Below the pieces are notes generated by a model. The model made no database searches, had not been told where the DNA came from, and saw only the letters and a program-made list of their open reading frames with translations. Of a stretch of DNA of 64,000 bases, positions 48,448 to 58,597 are shown piece after piece (the stretch's first letter is position 1; each line of letters opens with the position of its first letter). Origin of the DNA: Allobosea sp. BK604 (GTDB taxonomy: Bacteria > Pseudomonadota > Alphaproteobacteria > Rhizobiales > Beijerinckiaceae); contig NZ_SLZF01000002.1 in the NCBI RefSeq assembly GCF_004341515.1, positions 248,001 to 312,000 on the forward strand, written 5' to 3'. The translations under genes were made by a program, and so were the position numbers.

Positions 48448-48472
48448 CGCGCGGGGGGCCACCCCCCGCGCG
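48448..48472 (-). terminator. Strong hairpin between the two putative secreted-protein genes
   Basis: CGCGCGGGGGG (48448-48458) and CCCCCCGCGCG (48462-48472) form an 11-bp all-GC stem with a 3-base loop, just after the stop of the Q/N-rich gene. On the minus strand it is followed by CTTTCC, a poor U-tract. It may partly end transcription or protect the upstream mRNA, so that the first gene is expressed more than the rest. Confidence 0.6.
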
Positions 48473-48491
48473 TCCGTTGGCCTTCGTTCGC

Positions 48492-49325
48492 TTACAGCGC
48501 GTCGCTGATGTCGTTGCCGGCAACCGTCAGCTCGAGCGAGTTGAACTGGATGTTGGCACCCATCACGATCGACTGGGTGAAGGCCTCCTGGGTGATCGCG
48601 GCATTCGCAGCCGCCGAGCCGAGGCCGCCGAAATCGCCGTCGTCGCCGCTCACGGCGCCGAGGGTCGAACTGACATCGCCGCCCCAGGCCTTGGCAGTCA
48701 TCGAGAAGTCACCGACCGAATGACCATCCGCGCCGTCATGGCACGGATCACAGGAGGCGCCATCGAGGCCGCTTGCACTGTAGCTCACGCTCGGATTGTA
48801 GAGCTTGTCATTGTCGGTCAGGTTGCTGACCTGATCGAGGTTGAAATTGTTACCCGTCGTCAGGCCCTGCGTAACGACGTCCGGCATGATGATCGATTCT
48901 TCGATATCTTCGATCCTGTCGATGTCGATCGCCTCGTTGTCTGAAGGAGTCTGCAGCGCACCGCTGAGATCCAGATCCACCTTCACGTTGACGGTATTGT
49001 CGACCGTGTTCTCGATGTGATTGACGTTCTCGTTATAGTTAAGATTGCCATTGGCGTTCAGGTTGCCACTGACATTGAGACTGTCGTTGGCGTTGCCGTT
49101 CTCATTGACCGAGGTGTTCCACACCGAGGTATCGACGGCTTGACCGGCATATTGGCCGGCATATTGCGACTGACCTTGATGCTGGCCCTGACCTTGTCCC
49201 TGGCCTTGTCCCTGCCCCTGGCCCTGCGCTTCGGCCTGGGCCTGGAGCTGCGCCTGCAGCTCGGCCTGACCTTGCAGCTGGGCCTGGGTCGGGTCATCGT
49301 GGTCGTTATGACGATCTCCGGACAT
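48492..49325 (-). CDS. Q/G- and N-rich protein, first gene of the secretion operon
   Basis: Encodes 277 residues. Residues 14-63 are Q-rich with a QG dipeptide run at about 34-48, residues 70-112 are N-rich (NGNANDSLNVSGNLNANG and similar), then a D/E-rich part leads to NFNLDQVSNLTDNDKLYN (about 161-177), which mirrors QINDLNDNDR in the 670-residue protein. A C-D-P-C-H at 192-196 has the CxxCH spacing but is isolated. The C-terminal 40 residues (ITQEAFTQSIVMGANIQFNS...) are a good candidate for an uncleaved type I export signal. No signal peptide. It is probably exported by the downstream ABC/HlyD pair. The composition is prion- or amyloid-like; this is inference. Confidence 0.75.
   Translation of the reverse strand: MSGDRHNDHDDPTQAQLQGQAELQAQLQAQAEAQGQGQGQGQGQGQGQHQGQSQYAGQYAGQAVDTSVWNTSVNENGNANDSLNVSGNLNANGNLNYNENVNHIENTVDNTVNVKVDLDLSGALQTPSDNEAIDIDRIEDIEESIIMPDVVTQGLTTGNNFNLDQVSNLTDNDKLYNPSVSYSASGLDGASCDPCHDGADGHSVGDFSMTAKAWGGDVSSTLGAVSGDDGDFGGLGSAAANAAITQEAFTQSIVMGANIQFNSLELTVAGNDISDAL
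49179..49229 (-). repeat. Short tandem repeat encoding (QG)n
   Basis: About eight six-base units of the CAG/CAA-GGN type, seen on the + strand as repeats of CCCTGGCCTTGT words, code for the Gln-Gly dipeptide run at residues 33-49. Such a tract can change length by slippage, always in steps of two residues, without a frameshift. Confidence 0.75.
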
Positions 49326-49931
49326 GACGCTCTCCTGATGATGAAATTAGGAGGCATCCCGTCGCTCACGAATGACGCATCTCTTCTGTGCTGCGGCAAT
49401 TCATTTACGACGGACGCCGATCGAATATAACTTTCATGAAAGTCTAACGAGGCGAATTCCTGCTACGTAACGCAGGGGATCCCCTTAACGATTTCGCGCT
49501 CAAATCGGAGCGAAAACATATATATAAGCTACACCATTGCTTCACCCCCTTTCTGTTCGCACAAATCTTCAAGTAATTAATTTCACTCAACTCTGTAAAC
49601 ATCCAATATAAAGTTTAACTCAAGTCCAAATTATCAAACTACCTTAGAATGCCAATATACCTTAATAAATACCATATTTTACTATTCACTGCGATAGCAT
49701 CTATCGTACTCTTTTGAGGTAGTACTTTAGTCACAATCGCATTTTACTATATTTCTAAATATCCTTTTTGAAATTGTGTGACAATTTTCTCACTCAATGT
49801 GTTATTAATAGAAGCGGAACATCTCGCGACGCTGCGTCCCCGTCAACGTGTCGAATTTATACCCAAAATTAATCATCCATTGACTTTCATCGACCCAGCT
49901 GGAACTATCCAACCTGATCGGGGGGCCAGCC
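49326..49931. other. AT-rich intergenic island upstream of the secretion operon
   Basis: This 606-base gap between divergent genes has no supported gene. Its core is very poor in GC: 69 of 240 bases by hand count for 49561-49800, about 29%, in DNA that is otherwise about two-thirds GC. It is full of short T and A runs and TATA words. Palindromes include ACTTTCATGAAAGT (49430-49443) and GGGGATCCCC (49475-49484), plus CGATAG-CAT-CTATCG (49692-49706). It probably holds the promoter of the leftward operon and may be a target of nucleoid or MucR-type silencing. Confidence 0.7.
49430..49443. promoter_or_regulatory. 14-bp perfect palindrome upstream of the secretion operon
   Basis: ACTTTCATGAAAGT is a perfect palindrome about 105-118 bases before the start of the leftward Q/N-rich gene, at the edge of the AT-rich island. 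It is a good operator candidate. Its binder is unknown; the zinc-ribbon/HTH protein coded across the island is one possibility. Confidence 0.5.
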
Positions 49932-50636
49932 ATGCCAAACACGATCCGGCTGCATAACGAGCACGCTGCGCATTTCTCGCTGGAGCGGCTGGTCTGGCCT
50001 TCGGGGCCGACCTGCCCGCATTGCGGAGAACTCACGCGGCTCGGCCGGCTCAACGGACTGAGCACGCCCGTCGGCACGTGGAAGTGCTATGCCTGTCGCA
50101 AGCCCTTCACGATCCGTAACGGCACGATCTTCCACAACAGTCATGTGCCGCTGCATGTCTGGCTTCAGGCGCTGTATCTTCTGACGGGAACCAAGCTGAA
50201 AGTGGGGTCGCAACGGTTAGCCCAGGTGCTCGGCGTGTCGGTGCGCACCGCATGGCATCTGAAGCAGAAGATCGTGGCCGGCCTGGAAGCCGCACCGTCC
50301 AAGGCAGTTCCCGCCGCGGGCTGGCATGACGGCGATATCGTGATGCGCTGCGCCTCCCTTGCCTGCCAATCCGAGAACCGGCCAGGCAGCGCGATCAGCG
50401 AAGCGCGCTATGAGCGCTTTCTCGCGGCCGTCGACGGCGACGCGAATAGCGAAACCGATCTACGCTTCATCCAGGCCCTGCATCAGCTTCTCGCCGCCCG
50501 GCGGGACGCCGCGGAAGGCGAGGATGACGGCACGATCGAGGTGCAGCTCGAACTGGGCCTGCTTGCCAGCGAGGAGCCAGAGCCGCGGACAGCGATCGCT
50601 CCGGCGTCGGCCCAAGCCCTCCGCATCATCAGATGA
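49932..50636 (+). CDS. Zinc-ribbon/HTH protein derived from an IS1595-type transposase
   Basis: Encodes 234 residues. The start has a zinc ribbon with C28-x2-C31 and C52-x2-C55 (TCPHCG, KCYACRK). Next is the IS1595-type helix-turn-helix: FTIRNGTIFHNSHVPLHVWL, then QRLAQVLGVSVRTAWHLKQKI (about 97-117). The catalytic DDE nuclease domain that should follow is missing; the remaining 115 residues are acidic and of unknown type. No terminal inverted repeats were found around it. The structure suggests a transposase DNA-binding part reused as a regulator. It faces away from the secretion operon across the AT-rich island, which it may control. Confidence 0.7.
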   Translation: MPNTIRLHNEHAAHFSLERLVWPSGPTCPHCGELTRLGRLNGLSTPVGTWKCYACRKPFTIRNGTIFHNSHVPLHVWLQALYLLTGTKLKVGSQRLAQVLGVSVRTAWHLKQKIVAGLEAAPSKAVPAAGWHDGDIVMRCASLACQSENRPGSAISEARYERFLAAVDGDANSETDLRFIQALHQLLAARRDAAEGEDDGTIEVQLELGLLASEEPEPRTAIAPASAQALRIIR

Positions 50637-51066
50637 AGGGCTGGTTTGGCCGGATGTACCGCTCGACATGCTCGCCCCACAGGTCCTCCAGCGCCTTCCA
50701 ATCGCCGTCCTGCGGATCGGGAGCGGCGTCCAGGGCTTCGAGGAAGGCGATCGCGCCCAGCGAACCTGCGGTGAAGGCTGGATCGCGCCGGCTGCTCAGG
50801 AGACAGATCTCCTCGCCGATGAGCTCCGGGCCGATCCCGGTCAGCGCGTTGAGGACGGAGGCCTGGACCGCGGCGAGCGCATGCGTACGCAGCTGCCCGC
50901 AGGTCCGTTCCGCGATCAAGGTGACGAGCGTCGCCAGGAAGCCGAGGATCTGCGGCTGGAGCCAGTCGCCTGCCTGGGACTCGCTGCCGGCGCTCTTTTG
51001 AACGAAGGGCTCGAGAACGGAATAGGCTGCGCGGCGGGCCGGCCTGACTTTGAGAAGATCGAACAT
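50629..51066 (-). CDS. Hypothetical protein
   Basis: Encodes 145 residues, not recognised. It is mostly helical by appearance (QPQILGFLATLVTLIAERTC, ALAAVQASVLNALTGIGPEL) and has no signal peptide. It ends with WKALEDLWGEHVERYIRPNQ. Codon use fits its neighbours. The stop overlaps the convergent zinc-ribbon gene by 8 bases. The start has no good ribosome site. The divergent neighbour at 51108 begins 41 bases away. It could be an accessory protein of unknown role; that it is real at all rests on length, codon pattern and plausible amino acid composition. Confidence 0.55.
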   Translation of the reverse strand: MFDLLKVRPARRAAYSVLEPFVQKSAGSESQAGDWLQPQILGFLATLVTLIAERTCGQLRTHALAAVQASVLNALTGIGPELIGEEICLLSSRRDPAFTAGSLGAIAFLEALDAAPDPQDGDWKALEDLWGEHVERYIRPNQPFI

Positions 51067-51107
51067 GGTGTGTCAGCGGTGCCGGGAACCTGCGGGAGCT
51101 GGGTGAG

Positions 51108-51704
51108 ATGCGTAGACGCAACCGAGCCGGACAATCCGCACTGCCGCCCCGTCCTGATTTCGACGCGCTGGAACTGGCGGCGCAGCGTTCAGGCGAGAAG
51201 AGACTAGTCTTTCTCGCCTTGATAGGCGATCTCAATTTCGCCTGGTCCAACAATGAGAGCCTGTTCATCTATGTGCTGAGGCTTCTGCTCGACACCAACG
51301 AGCCGGCGGCCGCGATCGTATTCTCCACGCTGAACACGACGCGGGCCCGGCTCGACCTGGTCCAGCGACTTGCCAAGATCAGCCTGCGCGACAGGCAGCT
51401 GAAGGCCGAGCTGGACGAGATCATCAGTGCCTTCAGCGCCAGCACGCGGCTGCGAAACGACCTCAGTCACGCGACCTTCGTCATCGACCAGGGCGGCGAG
51501 ATCACTCACACCCAGAGCATGAAGCTCGAGGAGAGCAAGGGCCATTTGCGCTTCGGCGTCCGGCGCGCGATCGACCAGCAGCGGCTCGACGAGATCGCGA
51601 TGGCGGTGCGCAGCCTCTACGCGCTCAACCGGCGGATCTGGGATTTCCTGCCGCAGCTCGAACGCAGCATCAGGATGGTTTCGGATCCGCAGCCCCCGCC
51701 CTGA
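51108..51704 (+). CDS. Hypothetical protein with HEPN-like R-N-x3-H motif
   Basis: Encodes 198 residues, largely helical and without signal peptide or membrane helix. R116-N-D-L-S-H121 in STRLRNDLSHATF fits the R-[NHK]-x3-H active-site motif of HEPN-fold RNases and nucleotide-binding proteins, and the helix before it (AELDEIISAFSASTRLRN) suits that fold. No partner antitoxin such as a minimal nucleotidyltransferase lies beside it. The assignment rests on one short motif. Homologous small helical proteins without RNase activity are also common. It is divergent to the hypothetical gene at 51066. Confidence 0.55.
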   Translation: MRRRNRAGQSALPPRPDFDALELAAQRSGEKRLVFLALIGDLNFAWSNNESLFIYVLRLLLDTNEPAAAIVFSTLNTTRARLDLVQRLAKISLRDRQLKAELDEIISAFSASTRLRNDLSHATFVIDQGGEITHTQSMKLEESKGHLRFGVRRAIDQQRLDEIAMAVRSLYALNRRIWDFLPQLERSIRMVSDPQPPP

Positions 51705-51752
51705 ACAGGCGCGAACGGCGTCTCGCAGGGCCCGGCGCCAACCCCGCTCCGA

Positions 51753-52655
51753 TCAGGGCTCGAGCAGCGCCCGGATTTCGTCGAGATTGCGGATCGTGTG
51801 CTGGAGATGGGCGCGCAGCAAGGTCGCGGCGTCTTCCGGCCGGCCGGCCTCCAGGCGATCGAGGATCAGAAGATGCTCCTCGCATTGCCGGCGATAGCGC
51901 GAGCGGTCGAGCATCGAGCGATAGGACAGCAGCCGGCGGATGCGGTTGATCCGTCTGACCGTGTCGAGGAAGAACGGGTTGCCGGAGGCGCCGACGATCG
52001 CCTCATGGAAGCGCACGCCGCGCTCGTGCAGCTCATCGGCGCTATCGGTCTCGATCGCGCCTGCCAGCAGGCGCTGCTCCGCCGCCCGGCATTGCGCCGC
52101 GACCTCCGGCGCCAGTCGGTAGCCGGGTTCGAGAAGGGCGGCGGGCTCGACCGCGAGGCGCAGCCGATAGGTCTGGGCCAGGCTTTCCGGCGTGGTCAGA
52201 ACCGGCGTGAAACTCCAGCCATAGCCGGCACGGCGCTCGGCCCAGCCCTCCTGGGCGATCCGGCCCAGCACCGCGGCGAGCTCGGCCCGGGTCAGGCCAT
52301 AGGCCTCGCGCAAATAGGTTTCCGAGACCTGATCCGGCAAGCGGCCGCGCAAATGGTCGTCGGCAATGCGGAAATAGCTCTCGGCGATCGAGTCCCGGGC
52401 GGACAGGCCGAGCGCCCCGGCATCGGGGAGCTTGCCCTCGGCGACGAAATAGCCGCGGTTGCGCTCGTGCCGCAACGCGCCCCTGTCGGCGAGGAGCTGG
52501 AGCGCCTGCCCAACCGGAAAACGCGAGACGCCGAAGCGGGTGGCGAGATCCTGCGAGCGGATATGCGCGCCGCCCTGCAGTCCACTGGCGTGAACATGGT
52601 CGAGGATGCGCACGGCCAGCGCTTCGGCGATATCGCGTCTCTCGCTGCCGGCCAT
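51753..52655 (-). CDS. GntR family (FCD) transcriptional regulator
   Basis: Encodes 300 residues from ATG 52655 with an excellent ribosome site (AAGGAGGT). The GntR winged helix spans about residues 15-75 (RSQDLATRFGVSRFPVGQAL, LADRGALRHERNRGYFV). The C-terminal part is the all-helical FCD ligand domain (LHERGVRFHEAIVGASGNPF, then LEAGRPEDAATLLRAHLQHT). FCD regulators usually sense organic acids. The gene is leftward and downstream of a tricarboxylate-type binding protein gene and an aconitase gene, so an organic acid response is likely. The dyads upstream of the aconitase gene may be its sites. Confidence 0.87.
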   Translation of the reverse strand: MAGSERRDIAEALAVRILDHVHASGLQGGAHIRSQDLATRFGVSRFPVGQALQLLADRGALRHERNRGYFVAEGKLPDAGALGLSARDSIAESYFRIADDHLRGRLPDQVSETYLREAYGLTRAELAAVLGRIAQEGWAERRAGYGWSFTPVLTTPESLAQTYRLRLAVEPAALLEPGYRLAPEVAAQCRAAEQRLLAGAIETDSADELHERGVRFHEAIVGASGNPFFLDTVRRINRIRRLLSYRSMLDRSRYRRQCEEHLLILDRLEAGRPEDAATLLRAHLQHTIRNLDEIRALLEP

Positions 52656-52760
52656 GATCCGCCTACCTCCTTAGAGCGATCAGACGCCCTGTCGTGTACG
52701 GGAGGTACTCCGGAATGGTCAAACGGCCGGGCCCCTACACAGGAGGCCCGGCCGCTCGTT

Positions 52761-53726
52761 TCATTTCACCAGGCCGATCGAGCGCAGCACATCGCCGACG
52801 CGACCCTGCTCCTCCTTGAGGAAGGCGACGAAAGGATCGCCGGCAAGATAGTAATCGTCCCAGCCGCGCGCCTTCAGAACCTCGGCCCATTCCTTCGACT
52901 TCACGAGGCCGTCGACGGTCTTGAGCAATGCGGTGCGCTGGTCGGCGGTGATACCGGGAGGCGCCATGATGGCGCGCCAGTTCACCACCTCGACATCATA
53001 GCCGAGCTCCTTCAGCGTCGGCACGTCGGCGCCCTCCAGCCGCTTGCCGGAGGAGATGGCGAGCGCGCGCAGCTTGCCGGCCTTGATCTGGCCCTCGAAC
53101 TCGCCATAGCCGGAGACGCCGGCGGTGACGCGGCCGCCGAGCATCGCGGCCAGGGCCTCGCCGCCGCCGGAGAAGGGCACATAATTGACCTTGCCGGCAT
53201 CGACGCCGGCCGTCTTGGTGACCAGCGCGGCAAGGATGTGATCGGCGCCGCCGGCCGAGCCACCGGCCCAGATGACGCGGCTCGCATCCGTCTTGATCGC
53301 GCCGATCAGGTCCTTCACCGACTTATGCGGTGAATTGTCGGGCACGACGATGACCAGAGGATCGCCGGTCAGGCGCGCCAGCGGCGTGACATCGGCAAGT
53401 GTGACCGGCGACTTGTTGGTCAGGATCGCGCCGACCATGGTGATGCCGTTGACCATGAGCTGGCTCGGATCGCCCTTGGCGCCGGTGACGAATTGCGCGA
53501 GCCCGACCATGCCGCCGGCGCCGGTGACGTTGAAGACCTGGACGCTCTTGGCGAGGCCCGTCGCGGTCAGCACCTGCTGGATGCTGCGCGCCGCCGTATC
53601 CCAGCCGCCGCCCGGACCGGCCGGCGCCATGATCTTGAGATCCGGCGGGCTCGCCGGCTGCGCCAGGGCCGGGCCGGCGAGACCGACCACGGCCAAGGCG
53701 GCCAAGAGACATTGTTTCAGCTTCAT
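52761..53726 (-). CDS. Tripartite tricarboxylate transporter binding protein (Bug/TctC family)
   Basis: Encodes 321 residues from ATG 53726 with GGGAGG upstream. A signal peptide covers about residues 1-23 (ending ALA-QP). Bug-family blocks include APAGPGGGWDTAARSIQQVL, NVTGAGGMVGLAQFV, VIVVPDNSPHKSVKDLI and INYVPFSGGGEALAAML-like VNYVPFSGGGE. Such proteins bind citrate or other carboxylates in the periplasm for TctA/TctB permeases, which are not present in this window, as is common for orphan Bug proteins. It lies between the GntR gene and the aconitase gene on the same strand. Confidence 0.9.
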   Translation of the reverse strand: MKLKQCLLAALAVVGLAGPALAQPASPPDLKIMAPAGPGGGWDTAARSIQQVLTATGLAKSVQVFNVTGAGGMVGLAQFVTGAKGDPSQLMVNGITMVGAILTNKSPVTLADVTPLARLTGDPLVIVVPDNSPHKSVKDLIGAIKTDASRVIWAGGSAGGADHILAALVTKTAGVDAGKVNYVPFSGGGEALAAMLGGRVTAGVSGYGEFEGQIKAGKLRALAISSGKRLEGADVPTLKELGYDVEVVNWRAIMAPPGITADQRTALLKTVDGLVKSKEWAEVLKARGWDDYYLAGDPFVAFLKEEQGRVGDVLRSIGLVK

Positions 53727-53761
53727 CAAATCCTCCCGTGAGTGATTGCTTGTGGTTCGTT

Positions 53762-56428
<2,667 letters not shown>

Positions 56429-56442
56429 CGCAGGCTCGCTAG

Positions 56443-56484
56443 ATAGGAGCCTATATTGCATATTAGGAATTTAAAATGCAATAT
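56443..56484. promoter_or_regulatory. Two adjacent dyads upstream of the aconitase gene
   Basis: ATAGG-AG-CCTAT (56443-56454) is followed by ATATTGCAT (56453-56461) and its exact inverse ATGCAATAT (56476-56484), a 9-bp inverted repeat with a 14-base spacer rich in A and T. Such TTGCAT/ATGCAA sites suit a GntR-FCD regulator, and one is coded downstream in the same cluster. Confidence 0.55.
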
Positions 56485-56637
56485 TGGTCGCGAACGAAAC
56501 CGCTGCACGGACGCTGTCGGTGGGCAGTTGCCGGCCGGCAGCTACCCGGATCGAGGCCGCAGGTTCAGTCGTTTCGACCTGGCGAAGTCGATGACGGGAT
56601 GATACCGCCGAGGGTCGCGCCGCGAGCATCAAGCGTT

Positions 56638-56695
56638 TGATTTATCGCATTTTCGTCACGCGAGCCTGCGCCCGGTTCGCTTGAAAATGCTCTAG
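56638..56695 (-). repeat. CTAGAG repeat, copy 2 (partial, opposite strand)
   Basis: Read on the minus strand this begins CTAGAGCATTTTC and runs through a CGCGTGACGAAAATGCGATAAA stretch, so about 56 bases match the left part of the repeat at 17976. GCATTTTC (56647-56654) and GAAAATGC (56683-56690) form a perfect 8-bp inverted repeat. The TAG stop of the MATE gene lies in its CTAGAG end. Confidence 0.65.
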
Positions 56696-58080
56696 TTCCG
56701 GAACCATGTCCCGGATCTGACGGCGCAGAGCATGATCAGGCCATAGGCGACAAGGCCGAGCGCGAGCGCGGCGAAGAGCCCGTTCAGCGAGCCGGTGAGC
56801 CACAGCACAGGCCAGCCCAGTCCGAGCGCGATGACGAGGCGGACGAAGCCGCTGGCGACTGGCCAGAACAGCCGGCCGGCGCCCTGTGAGGCGAAGTAGA
56901 GCGACAGGCCGAGGCCCAGGAAGCCATAGGCCGGCCCGACGATCCGCAGATAGGCGCTGCCGGTCGCGATCGTGGCGGGGTCGGCGCTGAACAGCACCAG
57001 CCAGGCTTGCGGCCAGAGCGCGGCGACGAGGCCGATCGCCTCCGTCAGCGCGAAGGCCATGCTGCCGCCGATCAGGGCGATGCGAAGCGCACGCTCCTGA
57101 TGGCCTGCACCGATATTGGTGCCGACAAGCGCGACCAGCGGCGCCCCGAGGCCGAAGACCAGCGGGATCATCAGGTATTCGAGCCGCGCCGCCGTGCCGA
57201 AGCCGGCGACCGCATCGGTGCCGGCCGCCGCGCCGACCAGGGAGGTGGCGCCGCCGATCGTGACATTGGTGATGACCGAGCCGATCGCGCCAACCGCGCC
57301 GATGCGCAGGATATCGTGGAACAGCGGCCAGCGCAGCGGAACGCGGCGGAAGTGCGCGAGATTGCGGCCGGACAGGATGTACCACCCGAGCACGAGCGCG
57401 CCGCCTGCATAGTAGAGCACCAGGGCGACGCCGCCGCCGGCGATGCCGAGCGCGGGGATCGGCCCGAAGCCGAAGATCAGCAGCGGCGAGAGCGGCACCA
57501 GAAAGACGATGCCGGCACAGATCACCAGCGCGGGGACGAGCATGTTGCCCGTGCCGCGAATGACGCTGGCGAGGCCGTTCATCAGCCAGAGCAGGATATT
57601 GCCGGCGAAGACGACGTTGGAATAGGCGAGCGCCGCTTCGAGCGCTGCGCCCTCGCCGCCCATGGCGCGATAGAGCGGCCTGCCGAAGCTGAGCACGAGC
57701 ACGGCGAAGACAATGCCGAGCACGATATTGATTACCACCGCATGCAGGACGAGCGCATCGGCATCGTCGCGGCGGCCCGCTCCGAGCGCGCGGGCGACCG
57801 CGGACGAGATGCCGCCGCCGATGGCGCCGGCCGAGATCATCTGCATCAGCATGACCGGCGGAAAGACGAGCGCCATGCCGGCAAGCGCATCATTGCCGAG
57901 ATGCGCGACCCACCAGGTCTCGATCAGCCCGGTCGAAGCCTGGGCCAGCATGATCAGGATATTGGGCCAGGCCATGCGCAGCAGGGTCGGCACGACCGGA
58001 TCATGCAGCAGACGGCGCGTATGCGGGCTGAGCTCGGTGGCGACGGGGGGTGGCGCTACGGTCGGCGTGGCGAGGCTCAT
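56692..58080 (-). CDS. MATE family multidrug efflux transporter
   Basis: Encodes 462 residues with about twelve membrane helices arranged as two similar halves. MAWPNILIMLAQASTGLIETW is the MATE N-terminal helix with its conserved W-W pattern, and LGNDALAGMALVFPPVMLMQM and GLGAPLVALVGTNIGAGHQERA are family blocks. It should export cationic drugs or metabolites using a Na+ or H+ gradient. The start overlaps the HxlR gene stop by four bases (ATGA), so the regulator and pump form one operon. The stop is supplied by the repeat at 56695. Confidence 0.9.
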   Translation of the reverse strand: MSLATPTVAPPPVATELSPHTRRLLHDPVVPTLLRMAWPNILIMLAQASTGLIETWWVAHLGNDALAGMALVFPPVMLMQMISAGAIGGGISSAVARALGAGRRDDADALVLHAVVINIVLGIVFAVLVLSFGRPLYRAMGGEGAALEAALAYSNVVFAGNILLWLMNGLASVIRGTGNMLVPALVICAGIVFLVPLSPLLIFGFGPIPALGIAGGGVALVLYYAGGALVLGWYILSGRNLAHFRRVPLRWPLFHDILRIGAVGAIGSVITNVTIGGATSLVGAAAGTDAVAGFGTAARLEYLMIPLVFGLGAPLVALVGTNIGAGHQERALRIALIGGSMAFALTEAIGLVAALWPQAWLVLFSADPATIATGSAYLRIVGPAYGFLGLGLSLYFASQGAGRLFWPVASGFVRLVIALGLGWPVLWLTGSLNGLFAALALGLVAYGLIMLCAVRSGTWFRN

Positions 58081-58574
58081 GGCTGATCTCCGGCCGCGGC
58101 GGCGCGGCTGTGCCTGGCGTGGGTGCGCGCGCTGGCCGCAGGGCCGGCGACAGTGCGGAACACCGGATCGCTGAGCGGACGGCCGCTGACCCTGTCTACG
58201 AGGATCGGCTCGGCCGGCTCGCCGGTCTCGGCATTGACGATGAGGACGCTCGGCCCTTCCGGCGCGAAATGGCGGTTGCCGAAGGCGAGCAGGGCCTGGC
58301 TCACCTCGCGGAAGTCGCGGCCGCGCTCGGTCAGGATGTACTCGTGGCGCAGCGGGCGCTCGCTATAGGGCCGGCGCTCCAGCAGCCCGGCCTCGACCAG
58401 CGCGTTCAGCCGGCGCGTCAGCATATTGGTGGCGATGCCCAGGCTCTGCTGGAATTCGTCGAAGCGCGTCAGGCCGCCGAGCGCGTCGCGCAGGATCAGG
58501 ATGCTCCACCATTCGCCGACGCGCTCGAGGCTGCGGGCGATGGGGCATTGGGAATCGAAGCTGGTCCGCTTCAT
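58077..58574 (-). CDS. HxlR family transcriptional regulator
   Basis: Encodes 165 residues. CPIARSLERVGEWWSILILRDAL and GGLTRFDEFQQSLGIATNML (winged helix with recognition helix), then LTRRLNALVEAGLLERRPYS are diagnostic for HxlR. The conserved Cys is near residue 10, where HodR/YodB-type members sense electrophiles. The C-terminal tail extends about 50 residues beyond the usual domain. It is cotranscribed with the MATE gene, which it probably controls. A dyad lies about 25-37 bases upstream of its start. Confidence 0.88.
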   Translation of the reverse strand: MKRTSFDSQCPIARSLERVGEWWSILILRDALGGLTRFDEFQQSLGIATNMLTRRLNALVEAGLLERRPYSERPLRHEYILTERGRDFREVSQALLAFGNRHFAPEGPSVLIVNAETGEPAEPILVDRVSGRPLSDPVFRTVAGPAASARTHARHSRAAAAGDQP

Positions 58575-58597
58575 CGCCGTCCGATCCTCCCGTGAAG

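Noticed and set aside
45088..48723. 1211-residue open frame on the + strand opposite the secretion operon
   Set aside because: It is antisense to the clear ABC gene and the repeat protein gene, has runs of H, D, R and G without domain features, and arises from the GC-rich third positions of the real genes.
49179..49229. Short tandem DNA repeats that could look like a CRISPR
   Set aside because: Units are six bases, contiguous and in frame within a coding sequence; there are no spacers.
49805..50077. 90-residue minus strand open frame across the AT-rich island edge
   Set aside because: Mostly opposite the zinc-ribbon gene, with no ribosome site or family features.
49932..50636. Active IS1595 insertion sequence
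   Set aside because: The DDE domain is missing and I found no terminal inverted repeats or target duplication around the gene.
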